Shown: one piece after another, positions 34,284 to 47,350 of the stretch
Position numbering within the stretch: the first letter of the stretch is position 1
Layout: the number at the start of each line of letters is the position of its first letter
Assembly (NCBI GenBank): GCA_016844955.1
Contig: JAERTH010000072.1
Location: 1-49,926 of the forward strand
From: Fidelibacterota bacterium
Lineage (GTDB): Bacteria; Fidelibacterota; UBA8477; JABMPR01
Reading direction: 5' to 3'
DNA length: 49,926 nucleotides
Translations under genes and position numbers: made by a program
Notes under the pieces: generated by a model
Seen by the model: the letters and a program-made list of their open reading frames with translations, nothing else
Databases searched by the model: none
Told to the model about the DNA's origin: nothing

Positions 34284-36698
34284 TCAGAGAATCTGATACG
34301 GGTCCACATCCACAGTGACTCGCACATATTTATCCCGAGTCTGATTGATAACGTGACTGGCAGCCTGGCGCAAGGCTCCCCCGCGAGGATCCAGACCCTT
34401 ACTGGCCCGAAGCACCACTTTCCAATGATATCCCATATGACTCTTTTCAATCATGGCCGGTGCTGGGCCCAATATTTCAACCACTTTCTGCCCCTTTAGA
34501 ACAGCCGCTGCCTGTTCAGCCAGACGCATGACGCCATCACGAGATTTGCCCTGAAAACCAAAAGAAATCATCCTGGAAAAGGGTGGGTACTGTAGCTGGT
34601 CACGGTCATTGAGCTCAGTGTTGTAGAACAATTTCACATCATGCCGGGTCGCACATTGAATGGAAATATCATCTGGCATCCAGCTCTGCACAACAACCCG
34701 CCCAGGAAACTCCCCGCGACCAGATCTACCTGCAACTTGATACACCAGTTGAAAGGTGCGTTCCCTTGCTCGGAAATCTGGAAAATGCAGACCCGAGTCC
34801 GCATTTATCACTCCAACCAGGGTCACATTTTCAAAGTCCAGACCCTTGGCAATCATTTGGGTTCCCAGTAAAATTTTATAATCACCCCGGGCAAAATCAC
34901 CCAGTAGTTTTGTGTGTGCCCCCTTGGTGCGTGTGGTATCCATATCCATGCGGCAGACTGGCACATTAGGGAATTTTGATTCCAGGGCTTCTTCCACCAT
35001 TTGGGTTCCCATGCCGCCAAACTTCAGTTCCAGAGATCGACATTCAGGACAGCTCGAAGGAGTAGGTGCCTCAAAATCACAGAAATGACAACGCATTTTA
35101 TTGCCAATTTTATGGTAAGTCAGCGAGATGCCGTCATGGGGACAAGCCATGGTCCAGTTGCAATCACGACAGGTAATAACGGGGGCATATCCACGACGAT
35201 TTTGAAACAGAATAACCTGTTTGTCATCCTTCAGCGTTTCATAAATGGCATCTACCAGCTTGCGGGAAAAGGGGTTTGTATAATCGCGAGTTTCTTCTCG
35301 TTCTGCACCCATATCAACCAGGTCAACCAGGGGTGGCTTTGCCTTTTCCCAGCGCTTAGTGAGATGCAGGCCCTTATAGTGTTCTGTTGATAAATTATAG
35401 TAGCTTTCCAGTGCCGGTGTTGCCGATCCAAGCAAGACAACAGCCTGCTCCTCTCGTCCTCTCACCAGAGCCACATCGCGAGCATGGTATCGAGGTTCAG
35501 AGTCCTGTTGCTTGTAGCTGTTTTCCTGTTCTTCGTCTACAATAATCAGCCCCAGATCCTTCAGAGGGGTCAACACGGCAGAACGTGCACCAACTACGAT
35601 CCTGAATCTATTCTTCTGAATCTGTTGCCAGGTCCATAAACGTTCAGCACCTTTTAACCCTGAATGCCACAGGGCTACAATGTTTCCAAATTTTGATTGA
35701 AAACGGTAGGCAATCTGGGGGGCCAGAGCAATTTCCGGAACCAGGACAATAACAGAACGTCCCTGCTCCAACGCATGGGCGGTGGCATTCAGATAGACCT
35801 CTGTTTTGCCACTCCCGGCCACACCAAAAAGGAGATAGGGATCGAAGACACGCGCATCCAGTGAGCGTTTGATCTCACCAAAGGCGATTTCCTGTTCATG
35901 ATTGAGTTTGATGTCTTTGGGTGGCGGTCGATGGTAGTCTTTTAAGGGATCAATATCCGGTTCCAGCTCCTGCAGCGTCACCAATCCACGCTCTACCAGC
36001 TTTTTAATGATGGGCATATAGATTTCATGCTCATCTTTGAGTTTATCCAGTGCCAACCCTGAGGGATAGTCATTCAATAAATCATAGGCCCGTTGTTGAG
36101 CCCGGGCATTGGTTGGAATTTCAGAATCACGACCCAGGTCAGGGGTGACCAGATAATTGGAGGCATGTTTGCCTTTGAAGGCAAAATCATTTTCAAGCTC
36201 AATCAGTCCCTGTCGTTGGAGCCTGGCTACCCGGTTCACTGCAATTTCAGCTCCGAATTTTCGTTTCATGGCAGAGAGCTTGACCACACGCCGTCTTTCA
36301 AGAAAATTGGTAAATTCATCAGCCCCATGCAGAAGGAATGTGACCTGTATAATGACTTCTTTTTTCAAGCGGGCATCTGAAGGAATGGCTGACTGAATCA
36401 CCCTTCCCAGAGGAGTGAAATAATAGCGGCTCATCCATTTGAGCAGGCTGATTAAGGGGGCATCAAAAACAGGGACGGGATCCATAATGTTTTCAAAAGT
36501 CTTGAGCTTACCGGTAAAGTCAGCCGGTGGATCAGACTTGACGCCAATGATCATTCCCTGCTGTTTACGCTTACCCAGAGAAGCCACCACGCGCTGTCCA
36601 ACCTGGACCACATCATTCAATGTTTCAGGCACTGCATAGGTAAAGGCCTGATCCAGGCTTAAGGGAAATACGATCTCAACATACATGGCTTTATCCAT
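34284..36698 (-). CDS. priA: Primosomal replication-restart helicase PriA
   Basis: This 804-residue protein is of normal PriA length. The N-terminal DNA-binding domain carries QRVVASLGKRKQQGMIIG. Walker A, GVAGSGKTE, is near residue 290, and the DEAH-type box reads DEEQENSYKQ. A zinc-ribbon insert has CRDCNW, CPHDG, CHFCDF and CPECRS. Helicase motifs V and VI are GTQMIAKGLDFENVTLVG and QVAGRSGR. PriA reloads DnaB at collapsed forks. It is followed after 14 bp by the frameshifted transposase, so that element probably inserted just beyond the stop codon. Confidence 0.96.
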   Translation of the reverse strand: MDKAMYVEIVFPLSLDQAFTYAVPETLNDVVQVGQRVVASLGKRKQQGMIIGVKSDPPADFTGKLKTFENIMDPVPVFDAPLISLLKWMSRYYFTPLGRVIQSAIPSDARLKKEVIIQVTFLLHGADEFTNFLERRRVVKLSAMKRKFGAEIAVNRVARLQRQGLIELENDFAFKGKHASNYLVTPDLGRDSEIPTNARAQQRAYDLLNDYPSGLALDKLKDEHEIYMPIIKKLVERGLVTLQELEPDIDPLKDYHRPPPKDIKLNHEQEIAFGEIKRSLDARVFDPYLLFGVAGSGKTEVYLNATAHALEQGRSVIVLVPEIALAPQIAYRFQSKFGNIVALWHSGLKGAERLWTWQQIQKNRFRIVVGARSAVLTPLKDLGLIIVDEEQENSYKQQDSEPRYHARDVALVRGREEQAVVLLGSATPALESYYNLSTEHYKGLHLTKRWEKAKPPLVDLVDMGAEREETRDYTNPFSRKLVDAIYETLKDDKQVILFQNRRGYAPVITCRDCNWTMACPHDGISLTYHKIGNKMRCHFCDFEAPTPSSCPECRSLELKFGGMGTQMVEEALESKFPNVPVCRMDMDTTRTKGAHTKLLGDFARGDYKILLGTQMIAKGLDFENVTLVGVINADSGLHFPDFRARERTFQLVYQVAGRSGRGEFPGRVVVQSWMPDDISIQCATRHDVKLFYNTELNDRDQLQYPPFSRMISFGFQGKSRDGVMRLAEQAAAVLKGQKVVEILGPAPAMIEKSHMGYHWKVVLRASKGLDPRGGALRQAASHVINQTRDKYVRVTVDVDPYQIL

Positions 36699-36813
36699 CT
36701 TATAAAATGATACCTCTTTGGATTAAATGAAAAGGTTATTCAGAATGAGTGGTTAATGATCTGAAATTAATAAAAAGATATCAGGACCAAAGCACCAAAT
36801 CAAGATTGATTGT

Positions 36814-38037
36814 TTATAGGTCAATAGGGCCTGAATAAAGCAATTGCGACATTTGGCCATCGTTCGTTACAAGGAGACTGTGAGCGCTTCCAGATTTACA
36901 GGTTAGTCGGTGGGCAGAAAATGCCTGAGGGCCTGTAAAGGATATTAGGGTATCAGATTTCGAGATAGCCAGCTCAGAGCGAGTGATGGTATGTCGAACA
37001 ATGGCAGACCACTGGGTCGATTCAGACTTCCCGGCTGTCTTCAACAGGGGAAACTGTAAATAAATATTCTTTTCATCCATAACCACTTCGTGATGCTTTA
37101 AGCTTTCCAGGCTATCCGCTGGAGAAGTGTAGTAGCTGACTGGCTGAGACAGGTTGTTGGTGCCTGGGGTATAGGTTACATATGAGAGTACTGATTGGTT
37201 TGCATCTCGCCAACTCAACACAAACTGTGTTTTGGTGGTATGCAATTGCAGGTTTTCGATGTCAGATGCAAGTATATCCGCATCCTCAAAAAGCACCTTC
37301 TCATTATTTACACAAGCAAATTTCCAATACTCATCCTCCCAGTGCCGGTAAACAGCGGCCATAAAGTCTGATTTGGGCAGGCGTTCATCGTAAACAAAGG
37401 TCGCTAGTGTACTGGATACCCATAACGTGTCAGTTTCTAGAAAGGGTCCATCGTAATCATCGGGCCACAAGGGATAGAGTGCAAAATTATTCAGAAACTT
37501 CACACTGACGGGGTCGCCATTTTTATCCCAGTCCATACTAAATGATGATGCCGTGGTGTCAGTCATTTTCCGCACATGCAGCAATGAGGTATTGGAAGCA
37601 CCTCCGGGATACTGGACACGCTTGAATTTATCAGCGGAATAGTTAAGGCTGGTTAGTTCATGGTATTGCTTTTTTCTACCGTAATCATTGCTGACAAACA
37701 CCTGGCTCACCATGGTGGTGCCGTCCAAGCGACAGACGACCGGGTCATACCAGCCCCCGATCCCATAGTAGGCTCCCAGTTCTGAGGTTTGGGACCCTTG
37801 TCCGGGAGAATACCGAGTCACAATAAACTGCGGCCAGGAATCATCTCTGGTGAGTGAATAGTGTATCCATACTGCGCCGCTGGTATCCACATTACATTCA
37901 AATGCGGAATACATATCTGTAAATGCTTTATGATCGGAGCTGGAGAAAGCCTCCAGAATCACCAACTCTTCAGCCGGGAGAGCATTAAAAAGCAAAAGCC
38001 CCAACAGGAGTGATATGAACAAGGATCGTTGTTTCAT
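36814..38037 (-). CDS. Exported protein of unknown function
   Basis: A 407-residue protein with a signal peptide (MKQRSLFISLLLGLLLFNAL). The mature part is strand-rich, with recurrent aromatic and Asp/Ser turns such as GAVWIHYSLTRDDSWPQF, DTLWVSSTL and VLSYVTYTPGT. That could fit a beta-propeller, but no repeat is regular enough to claim it. I do not recognise a family. It overlaps the upstream membrane-protein gene in ATGA (38034-38037), so the pair is coupled and probably functions together at the envelope. Confidence 0.65.
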   Translation of the reverse strand: MKQRSLFISLLLGLLLFNALPAEELVILEAFSSSDHKAFTDMYSAFECNVDTSGAVWIHYSLTRDDSWPQFIVTRYSPGQGSQTSELGAYYGIGGWYDPVVCRLDGTTMVSQVFVSNDYGRKKQYHELTSLNYSADKFKRVQYPGGASNTSLLHVRKMTDTTASSFSMDWDKNGDPVSVKFLNNFALYPLWPDDYDGPFLETDTLWVSSTLATFVYDERLPKSDFMAAVYRHWEDEYWKFACVNNEKVLFEDADILASDIENLQLHTTKTQFVLSWRDANQSVLSYVTYTPGTNNLSQPVSYYTSPADSLESLKHHEVVMDEKNIYLQFPLLKTAGKSESTQWSAIVRHTITRSELAISKSDTLISFTGPQAFSAHRLTCKSGSAHSLLVTNDGQMSQLLYSGPIDL

Positions 38038-38474
38038 TTTTTAATGATTTGTGATAACCAGGCACCCAGGGTGAGTGAAAGCCCCTGGACAATTAGGATA
38101 GTACCGAAATTCGCATTTTCAATATATGCAAAATATGCCAGGGTGTGCAGGGTTCCTCCAAAAGGAATAAACCAGAACAAGCCAGCCGCCCTAACCAGAA
38201 TTCGCTCATCATAATGTTTGTCCTGATCAGGAAGGGGCAGCTTCCTGTTAAACAGTAATTGTACTAGACGATACAGGGTTAGCAAAAAGGTGTAGACCAT
38301 GGTTGAGAATGTCAGCAAGAGGGCTATCTTCATTTCAGTAAATGTCGTGGTTACTGGCGATCCGAATAGCGGGTGCAGAAAGGCTGAAATCACGCCGGCA
38401 ACCAGCATTCCAAAACGAAAGCGGATGGGGTTTTTGATAAATGACACGACTAAACTGACTTTAAGACTTTTCAT
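38034..38474 (-). CDS. Four-span membrane protein of unknown function
   Basis: A 146-residue protein with hydrophobic stretches near residues 20-38, 49-68, 95-115 and 120-140, and a charged loop (KLPLPDQDKHYDERILVR) between the second and third. I recognise no family. Its stop overlaps the ATG of the downstream exported protein gene in ATGA, so the two form a two-gene unit. It is divergent from dnaN, 306 bp away. Confidence 0.65.
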   Translation of the reverse strand: MKSLKVSLVVSFIKNPIRFRFGMLVAGVISAFLHPLFGSPVTTTFTEMKIALLLTFSTMVYTFLLTLYRLVQLLFNRKLPLPDQDKHYDERILVRAAGLFWFIPFGGTLHTLAYFAYIENANFGTILIVQGLSLTLGAWLSQIIKK

Positions 38475-38780
38475 GGCTCAACTGATCCCTCTTCAGGTGC
38501 TCTAAAACTAGGTTTGCCTGAGTGAGGAGCAAGGTCTAGTTGTTCAGGTTATGTGCTAATACTATTAATCACTCCGCTTTAGTGTCCCAAAATCCAGCAT
38601 TTTACCGAGGGTAAGTCCTGCCTCAATACATTTCGCGACGTTTAAGGGGCTGTTTTGGGCGAAAAAGTACGGATGTCAGGGGAAGAGGACAGGTTCAAGC
38701 TTTGAATTGACCTTGTCGAAGTTTAGTTTGGTTTGCTAGTTAAAGGACAGTGTACAACCTGATACTCGGAGAAAAAAATC
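38475..38780. other. Divergent intergenic region upstream of dnaN
   Basis: No TTATCCACA-type DnaA box, no clear AT-rich unwinding tract and no open frame with a ribosome site were seen. The dnaN promoter must lie here but no convincing -35/-10 pair stands out. A GGAG site precedes the dnaN ATG by about 10 nt. Confidence 0.4.
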
Positions 38781-39896
38781 ATGCAATTTACCGTTGATTC
38801 GTCAACCCTTTTACACGGCTTGCAAAAGGTGGCTCGCGTCAGCCCCACCCGTTCTACCATGCCCATTCTGAATCACATTCTCTTCACAGTGAAGGGAAAT
38901 GTCCTCTCCATGCGCAGCACTGATATTGAAATTACTTACACGCTGAACCTGAATGTCCTTGGTGAAGAAGATGGTGCTGTTGCACTCCCCGTTCGCCTGC
39001 TACAGGAAATTACCAGCGAATTACCTGATACCGAATTGACTTTTGCCTGGGCTGATGACAACCGGGTAACCCTTTCAACAACAGGTGGTACCTATAAGAT
39101 TGTTGGCCGTCCTGCTATGGATTTCCCGGAAGCACCTGAGTTGGGTCCGGCACAGAGTCTTGAAATCAAATCCAAGGTATTGAAACGCACCGTTGAGAAG
39201 ACAGTCTTTGCCGTTTCAAAAGATGAGCTCAAGCCAGCACTGCTGGGAGTCCTGTTCGAGCTGAAGAAAAATGAAATCCGCGCAGTTGCCACAGATGGTC
39301 ACCGCCTGGTTAAGTATACCAATACTGATTTTGTTTCTGCCGATTTTGAAGCCAATATTATCGTTCCCCCAAAATTTTTGTCACTGATCCAGTCCTTTCT
39401 GGATGACGGAGACAGCATTCACCTCTCCGTTGGGGAGAAATACATCAGTGTTGCCACAGAGACTGCCACCATTTTTAGCCGCCTCATTGATGAGCAATAT
39501 CCTGACTATGGAAGTGTGATTCCATCGACCAACGAAAAGACAGTCACCCTTTCGAGTAAAGACCTGGTAACCACAGTGCGACGGGTTTCAATCTTTTCCA
39601 ACAGAACCACCCACCAGGTTGCTCTAAAATTGCATCCCGGTTATATCGAAGTTTTCACTGAAGACCCCGAAGCCAGCACAAGTGCAAAAGAACAGGTCCT
39701 GGCTGAGTATGATGGCGAAGAATTGACCCTGGGTTATAACTCGATCTATCTGAAGGACATGCTCAAAAATGTGGAAACAGATCGCGTGGTCTTCCGGTTG
39801 GGTTCAGAAATTGGCCCGGGTCTGATACTGCCGGAAATTCAGGCAGAAAAAGAAGAATTAGTTATGCTCCTCATGCCCATCAGGCTACAGGGGTAG
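38781..39896 (+). CDS. dnaN: DNA polymerase III beta sliding clamp
   Basis: This 371-residue protein has the three-domain clamp pattern: MQFTVDSSTLLHGLQKV at the start, RSTMPILNHILF, FAVSKDELKPALLGVLFE at the second domain, AVATDGHRLVKY, and the C-terminal MPIRL. The clamp encircles DNA, tethers polymerase III and recruits other repair factors. It starts the dnaN-recF-DUF721-gyrB-gyrA block. dnaA, its frequent neighbour, is not upstream; instead a divergent membrane-protein gene lies there. Confidence 0.97.
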   Translation: MQFTVDSSTLLHGLQKVARVSPTRSTMPILNHILFTVKGNVLSMRSTDIEITYTLNLNVLGEEDGAVALPVRLLQEITSELPDTELTFAWADDNRVTLSTTGGTYKIVGRPAMDFPEAPELGPAQSLEIKSKVLKRTVEKTVFAVSKDELKPALLGVLFELKKNEIRAVATDGHRLVKYTNTDFVSADFEANIIVPPKFLSLIQSFLDDGDSIHLSVGEKYISVATETATIFSRLIDEQYPDYGSVIPSTNEKTVTLSSKDLVTTVRRVSIFSNRTTHQVALKLHPGYIEVFTEDPEASTSAKEQVLAEYDGEELTLGYNSIYLKDMLKNVETDRVVFRLGSEIGPGLILPEIQAEKEELVMLLMPIRLQG

Positions 39897-40035
39897 ACAG
39901 GTATCTTTGCAGGACAGCCCGTCGTCAACCTGATTCTACAGCATGGAAATAAATGACAGGTCAGATGACTGGCAAAGATGAGATATTGAATAGTTACGGT
40001 ATTATAGAAAATGAAACCTCTTAACTAACCCTGGT

Positions 40036-41146
40036 ATGTTGATAAAATCACTTACTATGATCGATTTTCGTAAATACGAACTGGCCTCCCTGGAATTTGG
40101 TGACCACACCAATATTCTTTATGGTGAAAATGGTGCCGGTAAAACTACCATTCTGGAAGCGATCCATAGTCTGGCATATACCCGTAGTTTTAAAACCAGG
40201 TTGGATACCGATCTATCACGACATGGTCGTGTTGGCTATCAACTGAAGGGACTGTTTTCTGATCATCAGGGGTCTGACCATGAGGTACGAGTCAAGGTAG
40301 AGTCTGCCCGAAAAAAACTGGTGAGTGTCAACAAGAAGGGTCTGACCAGCCGAGCGCAGATTATTGGCAAATTCCCATTGGTTTCACTTACTCCCGAAGA
40401 TGGGGACCTGACTTTTGGATCTCCTGAAATTCGACGACTGTTCTTTAACAAATTATTGTCTCAGGTGGATGCAACATATCTGGAAAACCTCCAGGTCTAT
40501 GCTCGACTCCTGAAACAGCGCAACGCCCTGTTACAAGCTTACTCCAATGATGGCACCCCTATCGACCGTATCCAACTGTCTTCCCTGGATGACCAACGCG
40601 CCAGGGTATCAGCACTGCTACACGAGGCCCGTAGCAAGCATATCACTGAGTTCAAAAAACTACTGTATCTGGCTTATGGAGAACTGGAAGATGAAAAGTC
40701 GCTTAAGATGGCTTTTATCTCCAACACGCGTATTACGGCAGGAGAACCCGAGCACCTCTATCGTCAGGCATATCAGGATTCACTTGAAGAAGATATGCGC
40801 AAGGGCACTACCACCAGAGGACCCCACAGGGACATCTTTACTTTCTATTTAGACACCAAAGATTTACGCAAGTTTGGATCCCAGGGAGAGCACAAGCTGG
40901 TTCTGGTGGCCATCAAATTTGCCGAGGGTCGCTTTCTGGAAAGTTTCTTGGGAGAGCCGCCGGTTTTCCTGTTGGATGATCTGTTCGCAGAGCTGGATGT
41001 AAAACGCAGCACCATGATTGTTGAGAGCCTGCATGGAGGACATCAAATATTCATTACATCAACTGATCTGGCCGACCTGAGACATCACGGTCTGAAAGTC
41101 CAGGGAGACACCCTGCAGATTATTGATGCCGGAAAGATTCAGGCCC

Positions 41147-41154
<8 letters not shown>
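40036..41154 (+). CDS. recF: DNA replication/repair protein RecF
   Basis: A 372-residue ABC-type ATPase related to SMC proteins. Walker A is GENGAGKT at 30-37, the signature region includes GPHRDIFTFYL, and Walker B with its D-loop is VFLLDDLFAELD. RecF loads RecA on gapped DNA together with RecO and RecR. It follows dnaN by 139 bp and overlaps the DUF721 gene by 8 nt, so the last three genes before gyrA are translated as one unit. Confidence 0.96.
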
Positions 41155-43364
<2,210 letters not shown>

Positions 43365-43365
<1 letters not shown>

Positions 43366-43432
43366 GCGTGTCGTACTTCGACAGGCTCAGCATGACACGC
43401 CTTGTGTCTCCCTGAGGCTCTCGAAGGGTGAC
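43365..43432. repeat. Double hairpin element between gyrB and gyrA
   Basis: Hairpin 1 (43365-43401) has 8-bp arms GGCGTGTC / GACACGCC enclosing TTCGACAGGCTCAGCATG. Hairpin 2 (43406-43432) has GTCTCCCT and AGGGTGAC around GAGGCTCTCGA. The motifs match the elements at 27807-27863 and, in part, 9641-9713. Confidence 0.8.
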
Positions 43433-43479
43433 ATCCCGAACTAAAGAATTTGAAAGAACTAGAATAAAGAGGTATTGAG

Positions 43480-46014
43480 TTGGAGATTCAGAGACAAAAC
43501 ATCCTGAACACATCGATCGAAGAGGAAATGAAAAAATCCTATATGGATTATTCCATGTCGGTCATTGTATCACGAGCCCTGCCTGATGTTAGGGACGGTC
43601 TAAAACCAGTTCACCGTCGAATCCTGTATGGAATGATGGAACTGGGTGTTGGTTACAATCGCGCCTATCGTAAAAGTGCCCGTATTGTTGGAGACGTCAT
43701 GGGTAAGTATCACCCGCATGGTGATTCTGCCGTGTATGATTCCATGGTACGTATGACCCAGGAATTTTCCTTACGCTATCCCCTTGTAGATGGCCAGGGA
43801 AACTTTGGATCCATCGATGGTGACAGCGCTGCTGCCATGCGTTACACAGAAGCCCGTATGAAACGGATCTCCAGTGAAATGCTTAAAGACCTCGAAAAAG
43901 AGACGGTAACATTCACACCAAACTTTGATGAGAGCCTGAAAGAACCTTCAGTGCTGGCCGCCGTTATTCCCAATCTCTTGCTCAATGGTTCCAGTGGTAT
44001 CGCCGTCGGTATGGCCACCAACATTCCACCTCACAATATGAATGAGGTTGTGGATGCCATTGTGGCTCAGATCGATAATCCTGAGATCAACGTCCAGGAG
44101 CTTATGGAGCACATCAAGGGTCCTGATTTCCCAACGGCTGCCATAATTTACGGCGCTGCTGGTATTCGTGAAGCCTACGAAACTGGTCGCGGCAAAATTA
44201 CCGTTCGTGCACGCGCTAATATTGAAGAACGGAAGAATGGGCGCTTTAGCCTGGTCATTGCCGAGATCCCCTATCAGGTTAACAAGTCCTCACTTATTGA
44301 AAAAATCGTCATGCTGGTTCGGACCAAAAAAATTGAGGGTATTTCTGATATCCGTGATGAATCTGATAAAGATGGTATCCGCCTGGTGATTGAGCTGAAA
44401 CGCGATGTAGTGCCTGAAGTTGTACTGAATCTGCTGTACAAGCATACGCAAATGCAAGAAACCTTCGGTGTCATCATGCTGGCACTGGTAGACGGTCTCC
44501 CCAAGGTTTTGACGCTGAAAGAGGTTATCGGCGAGTTTATCAAGTTCCGCCATGATGTCGTGGTCAAGCGTACACAATTTGAGCTGAAGGAAGCAGAAGC
44601 CCGGGCTCACATTTTAGAGGGATTAAAGATTGCTCTGGATAACCTTGATGCCATTATCAAGACGATTCGTGGCTCGAAGAATCCACCAGAAGCGAAAGCG
44701 TCTCTTGTATCAAAATTCAAACTCTCAGAAATTCAGGCTCAAGCCATTCTGGACATGCGTCTACAAAAGCTTACGGGTCTAGAACGACAGAAGATCATTG
44801 ATGAATATACCGAAGTTCTGAAACTCATTGCGCGTCTGAATGAAATCCTCAACAACGTTGGTTTGAGAATGGAAATCATCAAGACTGAGTTGCTTGAGGT
44901 TCAGGATCGCTACGGTGATGAGCGTCGCACGGAGATCGTATTTGATGCCAAGGACTTCACAATTGAAGACATGATCGCCGAAGAGGAAATGGTTATCACC
45001 ATTACTCACAATGGTTTTATCAAACGCTATCCCGTCAGTGGTTATCGTCGTCAAAACCGCGGTGGTCGTGGTTCTGCCGGAGCCAAGGCTCGCGATGAGG
45101 ACTTTATTGAACACCTCTTTACTGCATCTACACATGATTACATCCTATTCTTTACTGATAGGGGTAAGTGTCACTGGTTGCGGGTTCATGAAATCCCACA
45201 GGCTGGAAAAGCCACCCGTGGCCGCGCCTTGATTAACCTTCTGCGTGTAGACCAGGGTGAAAACGTACAGGCCTACATTGCAGTTCGTGAATACTCTGAT
45301 GACCTGTTCATTACCATGGCAACTGCCAAAGGTCTGGTCAAAAAGACTGCCCTGACAGCCTACAGTCGTCCTATGAAGGGCGGCATCTTTGCCATCGATA
45401 TTCGTGAAGATGATTCCCTCATTGATGCTCAGATCACAACAGGCGAAAATGACATTATTCTAGGTACACGTAACGGCATGTCTATTCGCTTTAGCGAATC
45501 CAACATACGTCAAACCGGTCGCAAGACTATGGGTGTCAAGGGTATTGAACTCAAAGGTGAAGACGACAGTGTGGTAGGCATGATTGTGGTTCGTCGCGAA
45601 GGAACGGTTCTGGCGGTTTCTGAACATGGTTATGGCAAACGTACCGAAGTCATCAACTATCGCGTTCAGAATCGTGCCGGTAAGGGTATTATCACCATTA
45701 AAACCACACCCAAGGTTGGCAGCATGGTTGCCCTGCTTGAGGTTGTTGACAATGATGATCTCATGATAATCACCAGCAGAGGCGTATTGATCCGTCAGCC
45801 AGTTTCTTCAATCCGCAGTATTGGTCGCAACACCCAGGGTGTGAAATTGATCCGCCTGGATGATACCGATTCAATCGCTGCTGTAACACGGGTTCAGGAA
45901 GAAAAAGATCCAACTGAAGTAGGACAAACCGATGCTGAAGTAATTGATGGCGAGCAGGCCACAATCTTTGAAGCCGGGGAAGGCGCTCCAGAAGGAGATA
46001 CACCAGAAGAATAG
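43480..46014 (+). CDS. gyrA: DNA gyrase subunit A, TTG start
   Basis: An 844-residue protein. The active Tyr is Tyr122 in [18 protein letters not shown] near residues 78-87 is the quinolone-determining region with Ser and Asp at the two key positions. GyrA-box-like QNRGGRG at about 525-531 marks the DNA-wrapping C-terminal blades, so this is gyrase rather than topoisomerase IV. TTG at 43480 is the only sensible start, with AGAGG about 7 nt upstream. It lies 114 bp after gyrB, separated by the hairpin element, so it could be transcribed separately. Confidence 0.96.
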   Translation: MEIQRQNILNTSIEEEMKKSYMDYSMSVIVSRALPDVRDGLKPVHRRILYGMMELGVGYNRAYRKSARIVGDVMGKYHPHGDSAVYDSMVRMTQEFSLRYPLVDGQGNFGSIDGDSAAAMRYTEARMKRISSEMLKDLEKETVTFTPNFDESLKEPSVLAAVIPNLLLNGSSGIAVGMATNIPPHNMNEVVDAIVAQIDNPEINVQELMEHIKGPDFPTAAIIYGAAGIREAYETGRGKITVRARANIEERKNGRFSLVIAEIPYQVNKSSLIEKIVMLVRTKKIEGISDIRDESDKDGIRLVIELKRDVVPEVVLNLLYKHTQMQETFGVIMLALVDGLPKVLTLKEVIGEFIKFRHDVVVKRTQFELKEAEARAHILEGLKIALDNLDAIIKTIRGSKNPPEAKASLVSKFKLSEIQAQAILDMRLQKLTGLERQKIIDEYTEVLKLIARLNEILNNVGLRMEIIKTELLEVQDRYGDERRTEIVFDAKDFTIEDMIAEEEMVITITHNGFIKRYPVSGYRRQNRGGRGSAGAKARDEDFIEHLFTASTHDYILFFTDRGKCHWLRVHEIPQAGKATRGRALINLLRVDQGENVQAYIAVREYSDDLFITMATAKGLVKKTALTAYSRPMKGGIFAIDIREDDSLIDAQITTGENDIILGTRNGMSIRFSESNIRQTGRKTMGVKGIELKGEDDSVVGMIVVRREGTVLAVSEHGYGKRTEVINYRVQNRAGKGIITIKTTPKVGSMVALLEVVDNDDLMIITSRGVLIRQPVSSIRSIGRNTQGVKLIRLDDTDSIAAVTRVQEEKDPTEVGQTDAEVIDGEQATIFEAGEGAPEGDTPEE

Positions 46015-46029
46015 CTCGGAGCATGCTCA

Positions 46030-46731
46030 ATGAGCCAGTCAGAAATTAAACAGGGGCTTGACCAAATTCTGGAACGGGTTGCACAGGCAGCCCGGCGGGT
46101 TGGCCGAAGCGAAGATGACATCACTCTGATTGGTGTCAGTAAACGCAAGCCGGTGGAAGCGATGCAAGCTGCTTATGATGCCGGACTCCGTGATTTTGGA
46201 GAAAATCGAGCTCAAGAAGTCCGGGATAAATTTCCCGGCTTTGCACCCGAAGGAATCACCAGACACTTTATTGGTCATCTTCAAAGCAACAAGGTCAAAT
46301 ATCTCCCGGGTCGTGTGGATATCATTCATACCATCGATTCAACCCGGATTGCGGATGCCATTGATGCAAAGTTTGGTGCTCAGGATTTAACCATCCCTGT
46401 ACTGGTGGAGGTAAACATATCTGGTGAGGCCAATAAAGAAGGCGTGCAACCAATTGAGGCTTTTGAATTGGCTGCCTATTGCGCTGAGAAGCCCAACCTG
46501 GAGTTTCAAGGTCTGATGACGATCGGACCCCTCACCAGCGACACTGAACGCATCAGACAAGCTTTTCGGGAAATGAAGCTCATCACCGATCAGGTCGAAC
46601 GGCGCATTGGTGTTCCAGGAGGACGAGCAATGCTTTCCATGGGCATGTCAGGTGATTTCGAAATCGCAATTGAGGAGGGCGCGACCCATATACGAGTGGG
46701 AACTGCCATTTTTGGAGCGAGGGAGTATTAA
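46030..46731 (+). CDS. YggS/PLPBP-family pyridoxal-phosphate-binding protein
   Basis: This 233-residue protein is a single-domain fold-III PLP protein. Lys38 in GVSKRKPVEAM binds the cofactor, GENRAQEV is the conserved loop, and FIGHLQSNKVKY and MSMGMSGDFEIAIEEGATHIRVG complete the phosphate site. It lacks the second domain of alanine racemase. The family controls PLP homeostasis and has no known catalytic activity. It lies 15 bp after gyrA and 13 bp before the DivIVA gene; yggS is often found next to division genes, as here. Confidence 0.93.
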   Translation: MSQSEIKQGLDQILERVAQAARRVGRSEDDITLIGVSKRKPVEAMQAAYDAGLRDFGENRAQEVRDKFPGFAPEGITRHFIGHLQSNKVKYLPGRVDIIHTIDSTRIADAIDAKFGAQDLTIPVLVEVNISGEANKEGVQPIEAFELAAYCAEKPNLEFQGLMTIGPLTSDTERIRQAFREMKLITDQVERRIGVPGGRAMLSMGMSGDFEIAIEEGATHIRVGTAIFGAREY

Positions 46732-46744
46732 TAAAGGAGTGAGT

Positions 46745-47350
46745 ATGGCACGACTAACACCTCAGGAGGTCAGAGAACAGGATTTTAAGCAAGCTCCGCT
46801 CGGTTATAACAAGGATCAGGTAAACCAGTTCCTGGATGAAATCGCCGATGAGCTCGAAAATTTCATTCGTGAATCCAATGAGCTGCATGTTGAGATTAAG
46901 GCAATTGAACTTACGCTGAAAACCTATACAAATGTGGAAGACGCCCTGAAGGAAACGCTTCTACTGGCTCAGCAAGCCGCCCAGGACACCTTGAAGAATG
47001 CCCAAAATGAAGCTGATATTATCCTGCGGAAGGCCAACAGCGATAAAGATGCTCTGCTTTTCTCCGCCAAAGAAGATCTCTCCAACGCCCAAAGTGCTAT
47101 TCGCACATTACAGACTCAGCGAGATGCTATCCTGGTAAAACTGAAGAGTATTCTGCGATCAAACCTGGAAGTGCTGGATCAGGAATTCTCAGAGGATGAG
47201 AAAATAGATGATCTACTCACAGACTCTGGCACTTTGAAAGATGAACGTATCGTTGATTTCTCAAAATCGGATTTGGTAATTGAGGACCTCGAGGCAGATG
47301 TTGAGCCTGAAATATCCATTAGTGACGAAGAAGCCGTTCCAGACGAATGA
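46745..47350 (+). CDS. DivIVA-domain protein
   Basis: This 201-residue protein opens with LTPQEVREQDFKQAPLGYNKDQVNQFLDEIADELE, the DivIVA membrane-sensing and coiled-coil-starting region. A coiled coil covers about 35-145, and the tail (150-201) is acidic. DivIVA/GpsB-like proteins mark curved membrane at poles and division sites. ATG at 46745 has a strong AAAGGAG ribosome site; an earlier in-frame ATG at 46607 lies inside the upstream gene. It overlaps the next gene in ATGA (47347-47350). Confidence 0.9.
   Translation: MARLTPQEVREQDFKQAPLGYNKDQVNQFLDEIADELENFIRESNELHVEIKAIELTLKTYTNVEDALKETLLLAQQAAQDTLKNAQNEADIILRKANSDKDALLFSAKEDLSNAQSAIRTLQTQRDAILVKLKSILRSNLEVLDQEFSEDEKIDDLLTDSGTLKDERIVDFSKSDLVIEDLEADVEPEISISDEEAVPDE

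Noticed and set aside
38475..38780. Chromosomal origin
   Set aside because: dnaN context suggested it, but no DnaA-box cluster or AT-rich unwinding region is visible.
46607..46744. Longer start for the DivIVA gene
   Set aside because: It lies inside the YggS-like gene in another frame, and ATG at 46745 has a strong AAAGGAG site directly upstream.
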